NCBI RefSeq assembly: GCF_000150955.2
Contig: NC_011672.1
Span: 744,001-808,000 of the forward strand
Direction: 5' to 3'
Source: Phaeodactylum tricornutum CCAP 1055/1
Taxonomy: Eukaryota > Bacillariophyta > Bacillariophyceae > Surirellales > Neidiaceae
Length of the DNA: 64,000 bases
The translations under genes and the position numbers were made by a program. Below, in pieces: positions 10,868 to 21,007 of the stretch. The first letter of the stretch is position 1; each line of letters opens with the position of its first letter. The notes beneath the pieces are model-generated. The model was not told where the DNA came from and ran no database searches. It saw nothing but the letters and a program-made list of their open reading frames with translations.

Positions 10868-12226
10868 ATGATAGTCATGACAACCAAAAGTGATGCTCCG
10901 CTAAAAGACATACTTGAAGGGAATATAAGAAATATGCCAGACTCGGCGATAGGCGAGGCTAGCAGAACGCACGACACGGACAGGGTCTTGAACGTCCATT
11001 CCGGCCTTTCGGCGTTAATTCAAGCGGCAACCTTTCAACTTAGCCATCTCGACGACGACACCCAATCTTCTTCGTTATCCCATTTACACGAAAAGAGTTC
11101 TAGCCATTCAACTGTGCTGAGCAGTCTACTAGATACGACATCTCGAGCGCCACCGATATCGCGAGAAGCTGATCCTCGGCTGCAATCGTTCCCCCAAATA
11201 CTTATGACCCTTGCAGTGGACCCAAAGAACATAGATGTGATTACCTTTCTACCCGACGGCAAGTTCTTTGCCATACGAACACACGAATTTTGTAAAGATG
11301 CAATGATTAATTGCTTCTCTGTTGCGACGTTTGAAGAGTTTTTGGATCTACTGAATGATTGGGGTTTTAGCCGCCTTCTGCAGGAGAACAATTTCTCAGG
11401 CATTGAACTCTTTCGACATCCGTCGTTCATTGAATGTGATTGGGAAAAGTGCGATTGCATAAAATTTGGCGAATCTCCTACAGATGTCAGGGTATCTGCT
11501 TTGCCGGAAAGGGCGAGAATCGAGTATACCTTGTCCGATGACACAGTTTGCTCACCAAGCCTAAACGCCTCCAACACCAAGCGTAGACTATCGCCTGGAT
11601 TTCTCGCTCGCAGTGAGACCGAACCGTCAGTATCATGTAAACAACGGGTCAAGTCAAAGGAACCTGACTTTTCTGGATCGGATCAAAGCAACATACGAAG
11701 TAGGACAGATTCCGACTGCAACGAGAGTTTACCCACAGCTTCTCACTCGACTCAAAGCCAAGTCGAAGAGCTGAGATCCGTTGCTTTAGCGATCACTTCC
11801 GAAAAGCTGAATATCAAGAACGATTCTCGAGACACTCCAACGTCCAGGAACTCGACACCTCTAGCTGACGAGGCAGTAGAGTCGTGTACTCATACAATCG
11901 TAACCGATGCCATCGAAACACTACTTCGTGATGAGACTCACACAAAAGAGACCTATCTCAAGCACGAACATGAGCTAGGGAGGTCATCCCTCCCCGGGAT
12001 TATTCCAATAAGCAAGCAACTCTTTTCTCCAAAAGACTTTGTCGAGAACGAGCGTACTCCACCAGCTGAAATCATTGCAAAGCGTCCTTCCGTTTCGCTC
12101 TCAGTACCAATACTTGACGAAGTCAAGAGTCACGGCGAAGCTTTGTTATCGGAACAATCGTCTAACTCATCTCCTGTATCAAAGCAGTCTGTCGAACTAG
12201 AGGAGCCCGTTGCTACAGTACTGTAA
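10868..12226 (+). CDS. Divergent HSF-type DNA-binding domain protein
   Basis: A single-exon protein of about 452 residues starting at the ATG at 10868 (or 10877). Residues about 107-197 fit the heat-shock-factor winged-helix domain in order: FPQILMTLAVDP, then ITFLPDGKFFAIRTHEFCKD, then FLDLLNDWGFSRLLQ, then IELFRHPSF. HSF-like regulators are a greatly expanded family in diatoms (established for sequenced diatom genomes). The helix that contacts DNA in canonical HSFs (SFxRQLNxYGF) here reads EEFLDLLNDWGF. It lacks the conserved Arg and is acidic, so normal HSE binding is doubtful. The C-terminal half is Ser/Thr/Glu-rich and disordered-looking, as expected for an activation or regulatory region. 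Confidence 0.7.
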   Translation: MIVMTTKSDAPLKDILEGNIRNMPDSAIGEASRTHDTDRVLNVHSGLSALIQAATFQLSHLDDDTQSSSLSHLHEKSSSHSTVLSSLLDTTSRAPPISREADPRLQSFPQILMTLAVDPKNIDVITFLPDGKFFAIRTHEFCKDAMINCFSVATFEEFLDLLNDWGFSRLLQENNFSGIELFRHPSFIECDWEKCDCIKFGESPTDVRVSALPERARIEYTLSDDTVCSPSLNASNTKRRLSPGFLARSETEPSVSCKQRVKSKEPDFSGSDQSNIRSRTDSDCNESLPTASHSTQSQVEELRSVALAITSEKLNIKNDSRDTPTSRNSTPLADEAVESCTHTIVTDAIETLLRDETHTKETYLKHEHELGRSSLPGIIPISKQLFSPKDFVENERTPPAEIIAKRPSVSLSVPILDEVKSHGEALLSEQSSNSSPVSKQSVELEEPVATVL

Positions 12227-12419
12227 CTCTGGCGATATTTGACTGTTTTCAATAATATCAAATGTCTGATTTGGTTCGCCGCCAGTGGGTTCCAGAAATG
12301 AGACGAAGATGCCCTTTCACCGAATCTGTTTTATGGGTAGTCTTGATTCTACTGCTAATAAACATTAGATGCTTTGTATCCTATATCGACATTCAGCTAG
12401 AATTTCGTTTCGTTATATC

Positions 12420-15400
12420 TTAGCGGATATAAAGAGACGGCTTTCCTGGCGTTACGTTCTCCCGGACTCTTTCTGGGACTTCAGGTGCTTCCTCCACACC
12501 CAGCTGGATAATATCAAGTTCTTCGATGTTGAGCTGCGCCTTAATGTATTCAATACTTACCTGAAGTATCTCTTTCTGGTCAAAGGGAAGCAGAACGTCG
12601 AGCGCGGCGTCACCTACATCCTCTGTTTCTTTCTTCATGAATGAGGCGAACTGCATTGTAAACTTGATCAATTTCTTGTCTTTCACAAACTTTGCAGTAT
12701 AATCCTTTAGGTCTTTCATGAATCCTGGAGAAAATCCAGACGATACATCGTACTGGCCTTGCATCCATACAAGCGTATCAATCTTCCACTGAGGATAGCT
12801 ATCGTTTACAAGAATAGAAGCCCTCATCCACCCCTTCTTTGCTCTCCCAGCCTGGGAACGGAAGTGCTTTATAGAATCTCTCAAAAACTTGGCTTGTCGA
12901 GTCAAAATTTTGTCTTCTTCCTCCGCCACCGGCCATGGTGCCCGAATGGCCAACCCGATGTTTCCGATCTGTTTCCATATCCTCTCGGACCTGTAGATAC
13001 ACCAACAGAAGGTGAGTAAGACGATGCAAATTCAATGAAGCGATCGTAATTCTCGTTTTCAACGAGATACATACCAATGCGGACAAATCGGGCAAATCAA
13101 AATTACAATGGTCTCTGCCCACCGTAGAACTACACCTTTGTGCATTGGAACACCGCTATCCTTGCACCAGGCTCGATAGTCATTGCGGGCGTTGAGCATC
13201 TCAAACCATCCTTCCTTAAGTCCTTCCTTGAATTGCATTCGAGCAAAATTACTACCAGCACTAGCAATTAGGCGGTTTGTTTCGTTCAACAGAATTTTAT
13301 CGATCAGATTTTCTTCGCCGGATCGAAGGTCCACAGATGTGAGCGTTTCACTTATCCATGCATCTTCCGTGATAAGAGATAGAATGGCGGCGTCGGCTGT
13401 CTCTCGGCTGAAGTTCGCATCATCTAACGAGTCGCCAGCGTCGGCACAGGCAAACCGGGTGGCATCCGCACCATACGTTTGTATTGTATCATTCATCATC
13501 AAGAAGTTCCCCTTCGACTTTGACATCTTCTCGGCATCCACAAGGACATGCCCATTGCAGTAGTATCCTTTGGGCCATAGCTCTGGTTCCTCCTCCCAAA
13601 CAGCGGCATGATTGAAAAGCGCCATAGTCAAATGGTTCTGAATCAAGTCTTTCGCGCTCACACGTAAATTCATCGGGTACCAATAACGGAACTCGGTACG
13701 CATCTTCTCTAATGTCTTGGCCGGGATATTTGAGTCACTTGGCAATGGTCCTTTGCGAAAAATGAAATCAAATACGTCATTTGACAAATCTGCAGGATCA
13801 ATGCTGCAAGGAGACTTTGATTTGTCACCTGTCAAATTGCCTTCTCCCTGGAGAAAATGTGCGATAGTATAAAAGGACATGTAGATAGTGCTGTCCGACA
13901 AACTCTCAATAACCCAGGCTCTATCCCATGGCAAGAATGTTCCCAGACCGAACTGCCGAGTACACGCCCATTCTTGCAACCAGCCAATGGTGTAGTCATA
14001 CTTGTGCAAAGCAGCCGGGTCATATGCGTTGAAATTATCCGAGTTCAAGACGTGCTTTTTAACAGCTTTAGTCCACGACTCCTCTCCATATGCCAGATAC
14101 CACTGATCTGTAGAAGCGACAACACACTCGTCACTCGTTCGGGAAACCACCCTAGATTCTGGTTCAAAGTACAGACACGCCTGGCCAGCAAGAATCAATT
14201 CCTGCTTGATAATTGGTTTGGCATCGCTGACCTTCTTTCCGGAATGGCTTCCGACTTTCATAATTCCCATATTAAAACCCTTAAGGTATGTCTCATCCTT
14301 GGCTTGCTGAAGCTTAGCCTTATCGTTGAAGCTTGTAATCTTTAGCTTTTCACACATAAAGACAGCAGACGCATCGCCGTATCCTTCTATTGTGATGATT
14401 GGAACAACTTCGTACGGCATGACCATGTCGTCCGTAATGCCGTATTTCGCGCGAAAGTCGGGTTTGTCCTGTAGCGCTTTAAGTGAAACAAAGTCATCGG
14501 GAGCGTCACTAGGGACGGATGTCACCACTCCAGTTCCTTTGCCCATGCTTATCGTCAACAATGGAAGGGTATAAATCTTATCGTACTTCGCCATCGGAGC
14601 TTTTAACGGCAAGCCCAGCAATTCGCTACCTGTAAACGTTTCGAGACACAGGATTTTACCAAACTCTTTGGTAAAGTATTCATTTCCCTGGTATGATTGG
14701 CATGAGAGTCCCCGAGCCGATCTCGCACTCATGATAAAAATTTCGTTCGTTGCATCAATCATATAGGCACCGTATTCACCGTCAGGGAGGACAAAGCAGT
14801 TGGTTTGTCCGTACATAGTTTCAGGGCGCAGGGTAGCAGGGACAAAATATACAGGCTGGTCATATTTCGCCAAAATTGCTTCCATCTTCGCATGGCGGGA
14901 CTGTCCGTGGCCTGGCTGCAGCACTTTAAGCTTAATCAGGACATATTCCTGAGGTCCTACACCTTCACCTTCCGAACGATCGTGATCTGCACAAACTTGT
15001 CCGTCAACCAGCGAGAACACATTGTTACGTTTCCCAAAAAGGATCTTGCCTTTCTCTTTCAATACCTCGAACTGCCAACGAATGAATGCATCATAGTATG
15101 GATTGACATACGTAGTTATAAACGCCCGCCGCCAATCCACGCCTGCTCCAAAGTTGTGTAAGTGGTCTACACCAATTGGAGGAAAGTAGCTCAGCCAATG
15201 CAAAGGATCCTGGAATGCCGGAATCTCATCTTCCGGAACCATTTTGAGGAGAATGTTCCACTGTCGCACAATTCCCGTTCCGGTCTTTTGCACAAGCTTT
15301 GTCTTGCTCCCTTTTGACTTATTTTCAGGTTGGGCCGCCTTGGCTTCTTTCGAGGCGGCAATTTCTGCTTCCATCTTGGCACGGACTTCAGGATCGGCTT

Positions 15401-15873
15401 CCGGAAACTGAGGAGGGCATCCATACAATTCAATCTCCGATGTTAGCTTATTCGCTGCCTAGTTTTGGTAAACCGCGGAAACTTGTCAGAATTTTGAATC
15501 TGCAAAGGAAAAGGATTGGATTTCATCAACGTACCGCTTGAATTGGCATGCCTGTGCAATGAAAGGCAAATGGAAACAGCACATTCTTGCCTCGGTGGCG
15601 CTCGAATTGAGCTCGGAAAATTGCCTTCGTCAAGGAAAATGCATGTCCAATGTGCAAATGACCATTCGAATAAGGGTATGGAAAAGTCACCATGAAACTT
15701 TCACGATCGTCGGGTTCCGTTTCAAACACCTTCTCTTCGTCCCAAATCTTTTGCACAGCGACTTCGTTCGCTCGCAACGTATCACGTTTGGCAGTTCCTC
15801 GAGTTCCCGATACGGCACCAGACTCTGTTTCGATTGTCATGCCGGCAAATTTCCCTGTCACTTTATCACTCAT
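12420..15873 (-). CDS. LARS: Leucyl-tRNA synthetase, cytosolic (archaeal/eukaryotic type)
   Basis: Three exons (15873..15535, 15458..13075, 12990..12420) with introns of 76 bp (GTACGT donor) and 84 bp (GTATGT donor) give about 1,097 residues. The joins restore [22 protein letters not shown] and CPICPHW-SERIW, both conserved in LeuRS. Class I signatures are seen: the HIGH motif in [10 protein letters not shown] near residue 65, KMSKS in KMSKSKGNF, and a large CP1 editing insertion with [12 protein letters not shown]. The start is the ATG at 15873 ([15 protein letters not shown]); upstream there is no ATG in frame. There is no organelle leader. The enzyme charges cytosolic tRNA-Leu with leucine and proofreads it. 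The C-terminal eukaryotic extension is present. Confidence 0.96.
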
Positions 15874-16263
15874 CTTTAAGTTGCCTTTTAGAACGATTTT
15901 GGATTCGTGGTAGCAATTATTGGCGATCCTGTTTTCAGTCACCAAGTGTAGTGAATTCTGCTGCTAACGACAAAATGCGTCCCTGCTCTTTCACTTTCAA
16001 CGACGACACGGCTTTCGCGGCATAAAAAGTTAACACGGCGATTTGCGGTTGTAAAATGGGTTATAAGCTGTAAGACTACCCATAAATTTGGTGTACGTGC
16101 GATTTACGAGTTCGGAAGTGCTAACATTACATGGGGGAACCGTTCGACCTATCTATTGCTTCCAAACAATTATTTTGAACTGTTTGCTACACTACAACTT
16201 TCTAGGGCGCTAGTTGTTGTGAACAGATAAACCACAAAGCGATATCGACTCGCTTTGTAGACC
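15874..16263. other. Intergenic, LeuRS upstream / AspH downstream
   Basis: About 390 bp holding the LeuRS promoter and the 3' end of the next minus-strand gene. No further feature seen. Confidence 0.6.
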
Positions 16264-17829
16264 CTAAACTCCCATTTGTTCGATAAACTTGTCAAGCTCT
16301 TCGGAATGTCCGCCCCTAGCAGTGCCATCAGGAAAAGTGCAAGGACGGGCCAAATCAATGATTAGGACAATTCTCTCTTGCGAGCTATAGTTAAAGGCTC
16401 GATGAGTTTTGGAATCATCAAATATTAAGGGGCGCCCACGTCGGTGAGTTTCGACGCAGCCATCAACCCAGGCACCACAAAGATCTCCATCTGGGACGAT
16501 CAGAGGAATGTGCACACGGTATACGTGATTCGCAAGGTCTTCCCAACCAGTGTGTGGTTCCAAGACTGATTCAGAATCGAGCCGGGAAAACAACGCCGTT
16601 CGTAAGGCATCGCCTAGATGTCTCCGAAGAAGTTCCACTGTCAATGGCACCAACGCACATGTCTGGTGAATCCATTGTCTAGCTTGCACATTGGTAGCAG
16701 GGAAGCAGTAACATAAGGGGAAAACATTCCAGGGCGCTAGAGGCGAATCATTCTTGGCTTGGTAATGCTGAGCTTCTGGCCACGCCGTCCAGTGTGCGAT
16801 AGCTTTCGCTTCGATTTGTAGCACTTGTAGGGAATGCTCGCTTAGTAAGGGACCTAACAAATCAGCGGGGTATTCGCTTGCGGCGATATATGGTGGCGAA
16901 ACCATACGAATTTCCCGAAAGGGCTCCGGAGGAACCATTTCGTCTGTTGTCGCTGGATGCATAGTTGCAATTTCCCATAAACAGCCTACCGTAGCTGGAA
17001 CACCGGTTATTGGATGCAGTACGCTCATCTGATCGCGAGGGGGCAATACGCGATATATCAAAAGTGTCGCCATTTCAGCTTTGTTTGTAGTACGTTTGCA
17101 CCATACAGATTGGCGAATAGGTAGATTGATTCGCCCCATTCCATGCAGATACCATGAGGGACAGGCATCAGTCACACGGAAGTCAATCAATACTCTAGGG
17201 GGCTCGCTGCGACACACTAACATGACTGTTCCGACAGCGTCTTCTTTGCGCTTCCGCCCTCTTCTCGCCATCCACGGTGACGCTCGATGATCACAACCCA
17301 AAAGCGACCTCAAAAAATGCACACAGCTAGAGGGCGTTGACAGGAATTGTGCACTGTTCGTAACATCGCGAATGTCAATCCAGTCCAGGCTCATTTGCGT
17401 CCGTTTGGATTCGACCGTCGATTCCGGTAGATGCAGTTCCGTGCGTTCCCAACTATTGTGAGGTTCCGGACAATCGCAATCGTGAGAGGCCACTATGCTT
17501 TCTCGTCCGCGGTAACAATTCAATCGAATCGTTACGTCAGCTGTAGGATCTTCCAATTCTTCTAGAATTCCTAGAACACTTGAGTGGGGGCGATGATACG
17601 GTTTGCGACAGGACAGCCACCCTGCATCTTTGCGGGCGACGTACCGGAGGCAGGGGGAAGCGGATTCGTCCTTGTCCAGAAAATCTTCCAATGCTTCCTC
17701 CAAAGCCCGGCAAGTTGTTGGACATTGCGAGACTGTATCGATGGCGGCATTCTCGTCAAACGTATCCGCAACGAGTTGGATCTTAGGAGTATGCTGTCCG
17801 AATGAACAAAGCGATACTGAGTACGGCAT
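16264..17829 (-). CDS. Aspartyl/asparaginyl beta-hydroxylase-like 2OG oxygenase
   Basis: A single-exon protein of 521 residues. The C-terminal 100 residues carry the Asp/Arg hydroxylase cupin: HTGWEDLANHVYRVHIPL (first iron His about 426), then RPLIFDDSKTHRAFN (second His about 476), then ERIVLIIDLARP (Arg about 486, 2-oxoglutarate salt bridge). This family hydroxylates Asp or Asn side chains using Fe(II), O2 and 2-oxoglutarate. The first 400 residues are not recognised; they are Cys- and Trp-containing, look globular and lack a clear signal peptide. That differs from animal AspH, which is a type II ER membrane protein with TPR repeats. Substrate unknown. Confidence 0.8.
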   Translation of the reverse strand: MPYSVSLCSFGQHTPKIQLVADTFDENAAIDTVSQCPTTCRALEEALEDFLDKDESASPCLRYVARKDAGWLSCRKPYHRPHSSVLGILEELEDPTADVTIRLNCYRGRESIVASHDCDCPEPHNSWERTELHLPESTVESKRTQMSLDWIDIRDVTNSAQFLSTPSSCVHFLRSLLGCDHRASPWMARRGRKRKEDAVGTVMLVCRSEPPRVLIDFRVTDACPSWYLHGMGRINLPIRQSVWCKRTTNKAEMATLLIYRVLPPRDQMSVLHPITGVPATVGCLWEIATMHPATTDEMVPPEPFREIRMVSPPYIAASEYPADLLGPLLSEHSLQVLQIEAKAIAHWTAWPEAQHYQAKNDSPLAPWNVFPLCYCFPATNVQARQWIHQTCALVPLTVELLRRHLGDALRTALFSRLDSESVLEPHTGWEDLANHVYRVHIPLIVPDGDLCGAWVDGCVETHRRGRPLIFDDSKTHRAFNYSSQERIVLIIDLARPCTFPDGTARGGHSEELDKFIEQMGV

Positions 17830-18274
17830 TGTAGCTTCTAATCAGACGCCAATCCGAAAGATGTCGAACGTAGACATACGAGAGTTAAACAGTTGATTCT
17901 GTTCAAAGTCAAAGTCTAGTGCCTCCAATATTCACGTTGCGTTCTAGCCGGAACCGGGCCGGGCGGCTGTATAGGCCTGTAAGGGCATGAAAATCCAATG
18001 GCTCGTTTTCCTCCTTTCTGTAGTTACGACAGCGTTCTCTGGTCGCACATGCGGCACCGAGTCAAGTTTCATGGCGTTTTGAAAAGGTCATAACTGTAAA
18101 GTCAAGTAGCATTTATGTCAATGGTACTCAGAGGTCATCTCTGTCTATCTCATCACGAGTCAGTACGACAACACACACCGTATCGTCTCGGAATCACTTT
18201 TTCGAATCATTTTATCGCAACCTATTGACTGTGAATGCAAATTATCCGCTACCGTGATCAAAACGTTTGGAACC
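17830..18274. promoter_or_regulatory. Divergent promoter with two TNACWGTNA motifs
   Basis: Lies between divergent starts at 17829 (minus) and 18275 (plus). Copies TAACTGTAA at 18091 and TGACTGTGA at 18226 fit the palindromic motif enriched between genes in this window. The second lies about 40 bp before the plus-strand ATG. Confidence 0.5.
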
Positions 18275-19603
18275 ATGAGCTCCCGACAAGGTTTCCATTA
18301 CCCCCAGCCAATGAGCCAGAGGCGCATCTTGGGCTTGCAATCAAGTTTGAATCGCACCTCAGGTCGATCACTGAATTCTACCGGGAATTCCAGCGCGGCC
18401 CTTCGCAAAAGTAACAGCCGTCTTTCCATGAGCTCCAGCTCGGATACAACACCCGTTATACAAAACAACAACATTAGCAAACGTCGATTTATCCCGCCTA
18501 GTCGACGGGTCGACAACGGAGATGATGAAATCAGCATCGGTCCTCCACATTATCGGGGAGCTGCAGTTAAACGCAGTGAGGACACCAAAGCTAGAGGACA
18601 CAATCATTCTCCCAAGACTGCATGTCTTAGACACACCCAGAAGCCCCTTACTCCTACTCGACCAAAACTATCACCCGCACGTTCTCGTAACCGGCTGACG
18701 GGAATGATGATCACGAGCGCCCGTCCGCCATCTTTGCGCCATTTGGATCAGGGTGAGTCGACGCGCTCTTTCTTGTCGGCTTCCAGCACCGGGGGAACCA
18801 TCATGACTGGTGGTGGCTTGAGTAAGGCTGAGTCTAACCGCTCAATGGATTGTTCCAGAAAGTCTGGTGAGCGTTCGGAATGTCTGCGATCCATGTGGAG
18901 TAGGGCGGAATCGGCTAGGTCACTTTCGTCCTTTCATAATTCCGCCGCCGGGACTACTGCTCCTGACGACGGGAGTCTAATGGATCGAGCAGAATCCAAC
19001 CGTTCATTTTGCTCATATTCTACCCAAGCGGAATTTGAGTTTTTTGCTGCCTTGCAAGCAGCAAATGCGAGCAGCGCAGGTGCTGAAACAAGTAATGTAG
19101 ACCTCAGCAGCACTCCGAATCACCTACACAGTGATAGCAGTGCTCGTACACCCACACCTCCGGATTTGTTGCGTTTGACAACGCAGTCATCGGTAAGACG
19201 CTTGGTGAAAACCAAGATAAGCTCGGCACCACTTCGCAGCCGTCGTGTCCCATCTCTAAACTCCACAGATCGTCCCGACAACCCGGTAGCAATTCAATTG
19301 CGCCAGCAGATTAGTACTGGGACCGCAGTGAGTGGCAAAAGCGGTGGTGGCCATACTAATGCTTCGATCAGCAGCCAAAGCGGACTCGCTTGCTCCACAG
19401 TGGGCAGTGCGGTGTACCTTAGTGACGACGACGATTCTTCGCTCTGGGTAGACGAGGTTCCTACTGTTTTGACAGCCCGACGATCGACAGGATCCATCCA
19501 TTCGCGATCCAGCCCTGGATGCTTGGATAATGGTAGCACACTCTTTCTGTGGCATCCCTTACCCGGACGAAGTTTTGAACCGTTTCGACGGGCCAGCATG
19601 TAG
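18275..19603 (+). CDS. Ser-rich protein with AESxRS repeats, unknown function
   Basis: A single exon of about 442 residues from the ATG at 18275. No family recognised. The protein is Ser/Arg/Asn-rich and probably disordered. It carries a spaced repeat: GESTRSFLSA at about 160, KAESNRSMDC at about 185, RAESARSLSS at about 211 and RAESNRSFCS at about 239. Each repeat is a basic residue, A-E-S, a small or polar residue, R-S and then an aromatic or aliphatic residue, spaced 25-28 residues apart. The pattern suggests repeated phosphosites or short binding motifs. No membrane segment or targeting peptide is seen. Codon use resembles the neighbours, so it is probably a real gene. Confidence 0.7.
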   Translation: MSSRQGFHYPQPMSQRRILGLQSSLNRTSGRSLNSTGNSSAALRKSNSRLSMSSSSDTTPVIQNNNISKRRFIPPSRRVDNGDDEISIGPPHYRGAAVKRSEDTKARGHNHSPKTACLRHTQKPLTPTRPKLSPARSRNRLTGMMITSARPPSLRHLDQGESTRSFLSASSTGGTIMTGGGLSKAESNRSMDCSRKSGERSECLRSMWSRAESARSLSSFHNSAAGTTAPDDGSLMDRAESNRSFCSYSTQAEFEFFAALQAANASSAGAETSNVDLSSTPNHLHSDSSARTPTPPDLLRLTTQSSVRRLVKTKISSAPLRSRRVPSLNSTDRPDNPVAIQLRQQISTGTAVSGKSGGGHTNASISSQSGLACSTVGSAVYLSDDDDSSLWVDEVPTVLTARRSTGSIHSRSSPGCLDNGSTLFLWHPLPGRSFEPFRRASM

Positions 19604-19968
19604 AAAATTCCGGATCGATGCTAGTACACAAACTCAAAACCATATCTTGAAGTCAGGAAGGAAGGCCGGTTTCTTTCTGTACAAGCAGACGCCTTTCATG
19701 TAGGAATCAATATTTGAGAGTTCCTTCAAGCAGGGGTTGGGGGGAGAACATAACGAGAGCACATGAGATGGAATATATGCATGGGTACCTCTATGAAAAC
19801 AGTTCGTAGCACGCCGATAAAGCACCCGATACAAACACAATGTTGACGTGCCATCAAAATGCACCGGCTAGATGCTTTCTTCCCATTCGATAGCTTTCGT
19901 TTAGGTATAATGGTTAACAGTTAGTGCTGGCTGTCCTTGTTGAGATAAAAGTAGGCAGAGATTCCGCT
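19604..19968. other. Convergent intergenic region
   Basis: Between two convergent genes. One TAACAGTTA motif at 19915. Otherwise nothing seen. Confidence 0.6.
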
Positions 19969-20385
19969 TTACTTTTCCCAAAATTTAAAACCAAAGTAGT
20001 AGAAGGTGGCCAAGAAGGGCGCGACGAAGCCACCGCCCCAGAAAAACAAGTTGAAGTTACGTTTCTTAGCGGCAATCTCTTCCGCAGTGGGGGGCTTGCG
20101 TTCTTCCAGAGATAGCAGGGTAGTAGAACTGGATGAGGACAAAGCAACGGACGGACGTTGCAAATAATTGTCGATTCCGTAGGTAACCGCGTCGACTGTG
20201 CTGCCTGCCGCCACTGTTGACAAGTCCGACGGCACAACCACCACCAGAGGTGGAGGAGGCACATGGACGTAGAGGGCGGAGGGCGAGCGCTGCGGACGAG
20301 GTGGTGCAAAGGCTGCCGTATCTTTCACCGCCAGACTCGACCACAAAAGCAAAACGGCGCAACAATTCTGGAATGGAACCAACAT
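19969..20385 (-). CDS. Small plastid-targeted membrane protein
   Basis: 138 residues from the ATG at 20385; upstream in frame there is no ATG. A signal peptide (MLVPFQNCCAVLLLWSSLAV) is followed by TAAFAP, the diatom plastid motif in which the Phe directs import across the inner envelopes. The next 80 residues are Pro/Ser/Val-rich and look like linker. The C-terminus holds PTAEEIAAKKRNFNLFFW and a single hydrophobic helix ending YYFGFKFWEK. The compact charged-plus-membrane-helix tail looks like a thylakoid or plastid inner membrane subunit, but I do not recognise the family. It is divergent to another plastid-targeted gene across about 620 bp. Confidence 0.78.
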   Translation of the reverse strand: MLVPFQNCCAVLLLWSSLAVKDTAAFAPPRPQRSPSALYVHVPPPPLVVVVPSDLSTVAAGSTVDAVTYGIDNYLQRPSVALSSSSSTTLLSLEERKPPTAEEIAAKKRNFNLFFWGGGFVAPFLATFYYFGFKFWEK

Positions 20386-21007
20386 GGTAACGGCAGGCGT
20401 AGCGGGAAAAAAAGGTAAATGGCGCAGACGGATGCTCACAAGTTAGTATTTCACGGTCACCTCGCAGTCAACACGAACGGGACAATGGCCGACACGGGGT
20501 GGGATGATAGAGGCTCTTATTCGAGGCGAAGTGAAAGCAAGCCAAGTCCTGCCGAGTTCAGGAAGAGGGAAGACAACTTGCAGACGAACAGAGACGAATC
20601 CGATCTCGCAGTGACGAAGGTGTCAGTTGCTTTCGTATCTCTTCCGTTCCCATTGGCTACCGAAAGATCTGGCACGAGTTGAACTGCGTCAGCAACTGTA
20701 AACCCGGAATTTTGATCCGGGACTCTTCGGATAGAGAAGTCACGATCATGACCGCATTGGTCGTCGCGTGACCCGCGAGATCGTGATTTGTGGCGACTCG
20801 TCCGAATCAAGGACGGCCACCGAGCTCACGAAAGAACAGTATTTTGACTCGCATCCGTTCAGGACTGACAGGTGAGGATGGGATAGGCGTGCTCTTTCGT
20901 GTCAAGAGCTCAATGGCAGGTCCGGTCATGTCAGGTCCGGTCAAGTCAGGTACTCTTCTCAATTAACAAGAGTCTGTTTCTACTGAAAGTCGCGTAGTCA
21001 ACACAGT
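20386..21007. promoter_or_regulatory. Bidirectional promoter of two plastid-protein genes
   Basis: About 620 bp between divergent starts. GC-rich for this window, with several ATCACGAT / GATCGTGAT-type inverted motifs around 20740-20790 and a 15-bp tandem repeat at 20915-20952 (separate entry). Confidence 0.5.
20915..20952. repeat. 15-bp tandem repeat, 2.5 copies
   Basis: Two full units near GTCAGGTCCGGTCAT (20915-20929 and 20930-20944) and a half unit GTCAGGTA (20945-20952). It lies 55-90 bp before the helicase ATG, so it could be a cluster of binding sites. Confidence 0.8.
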
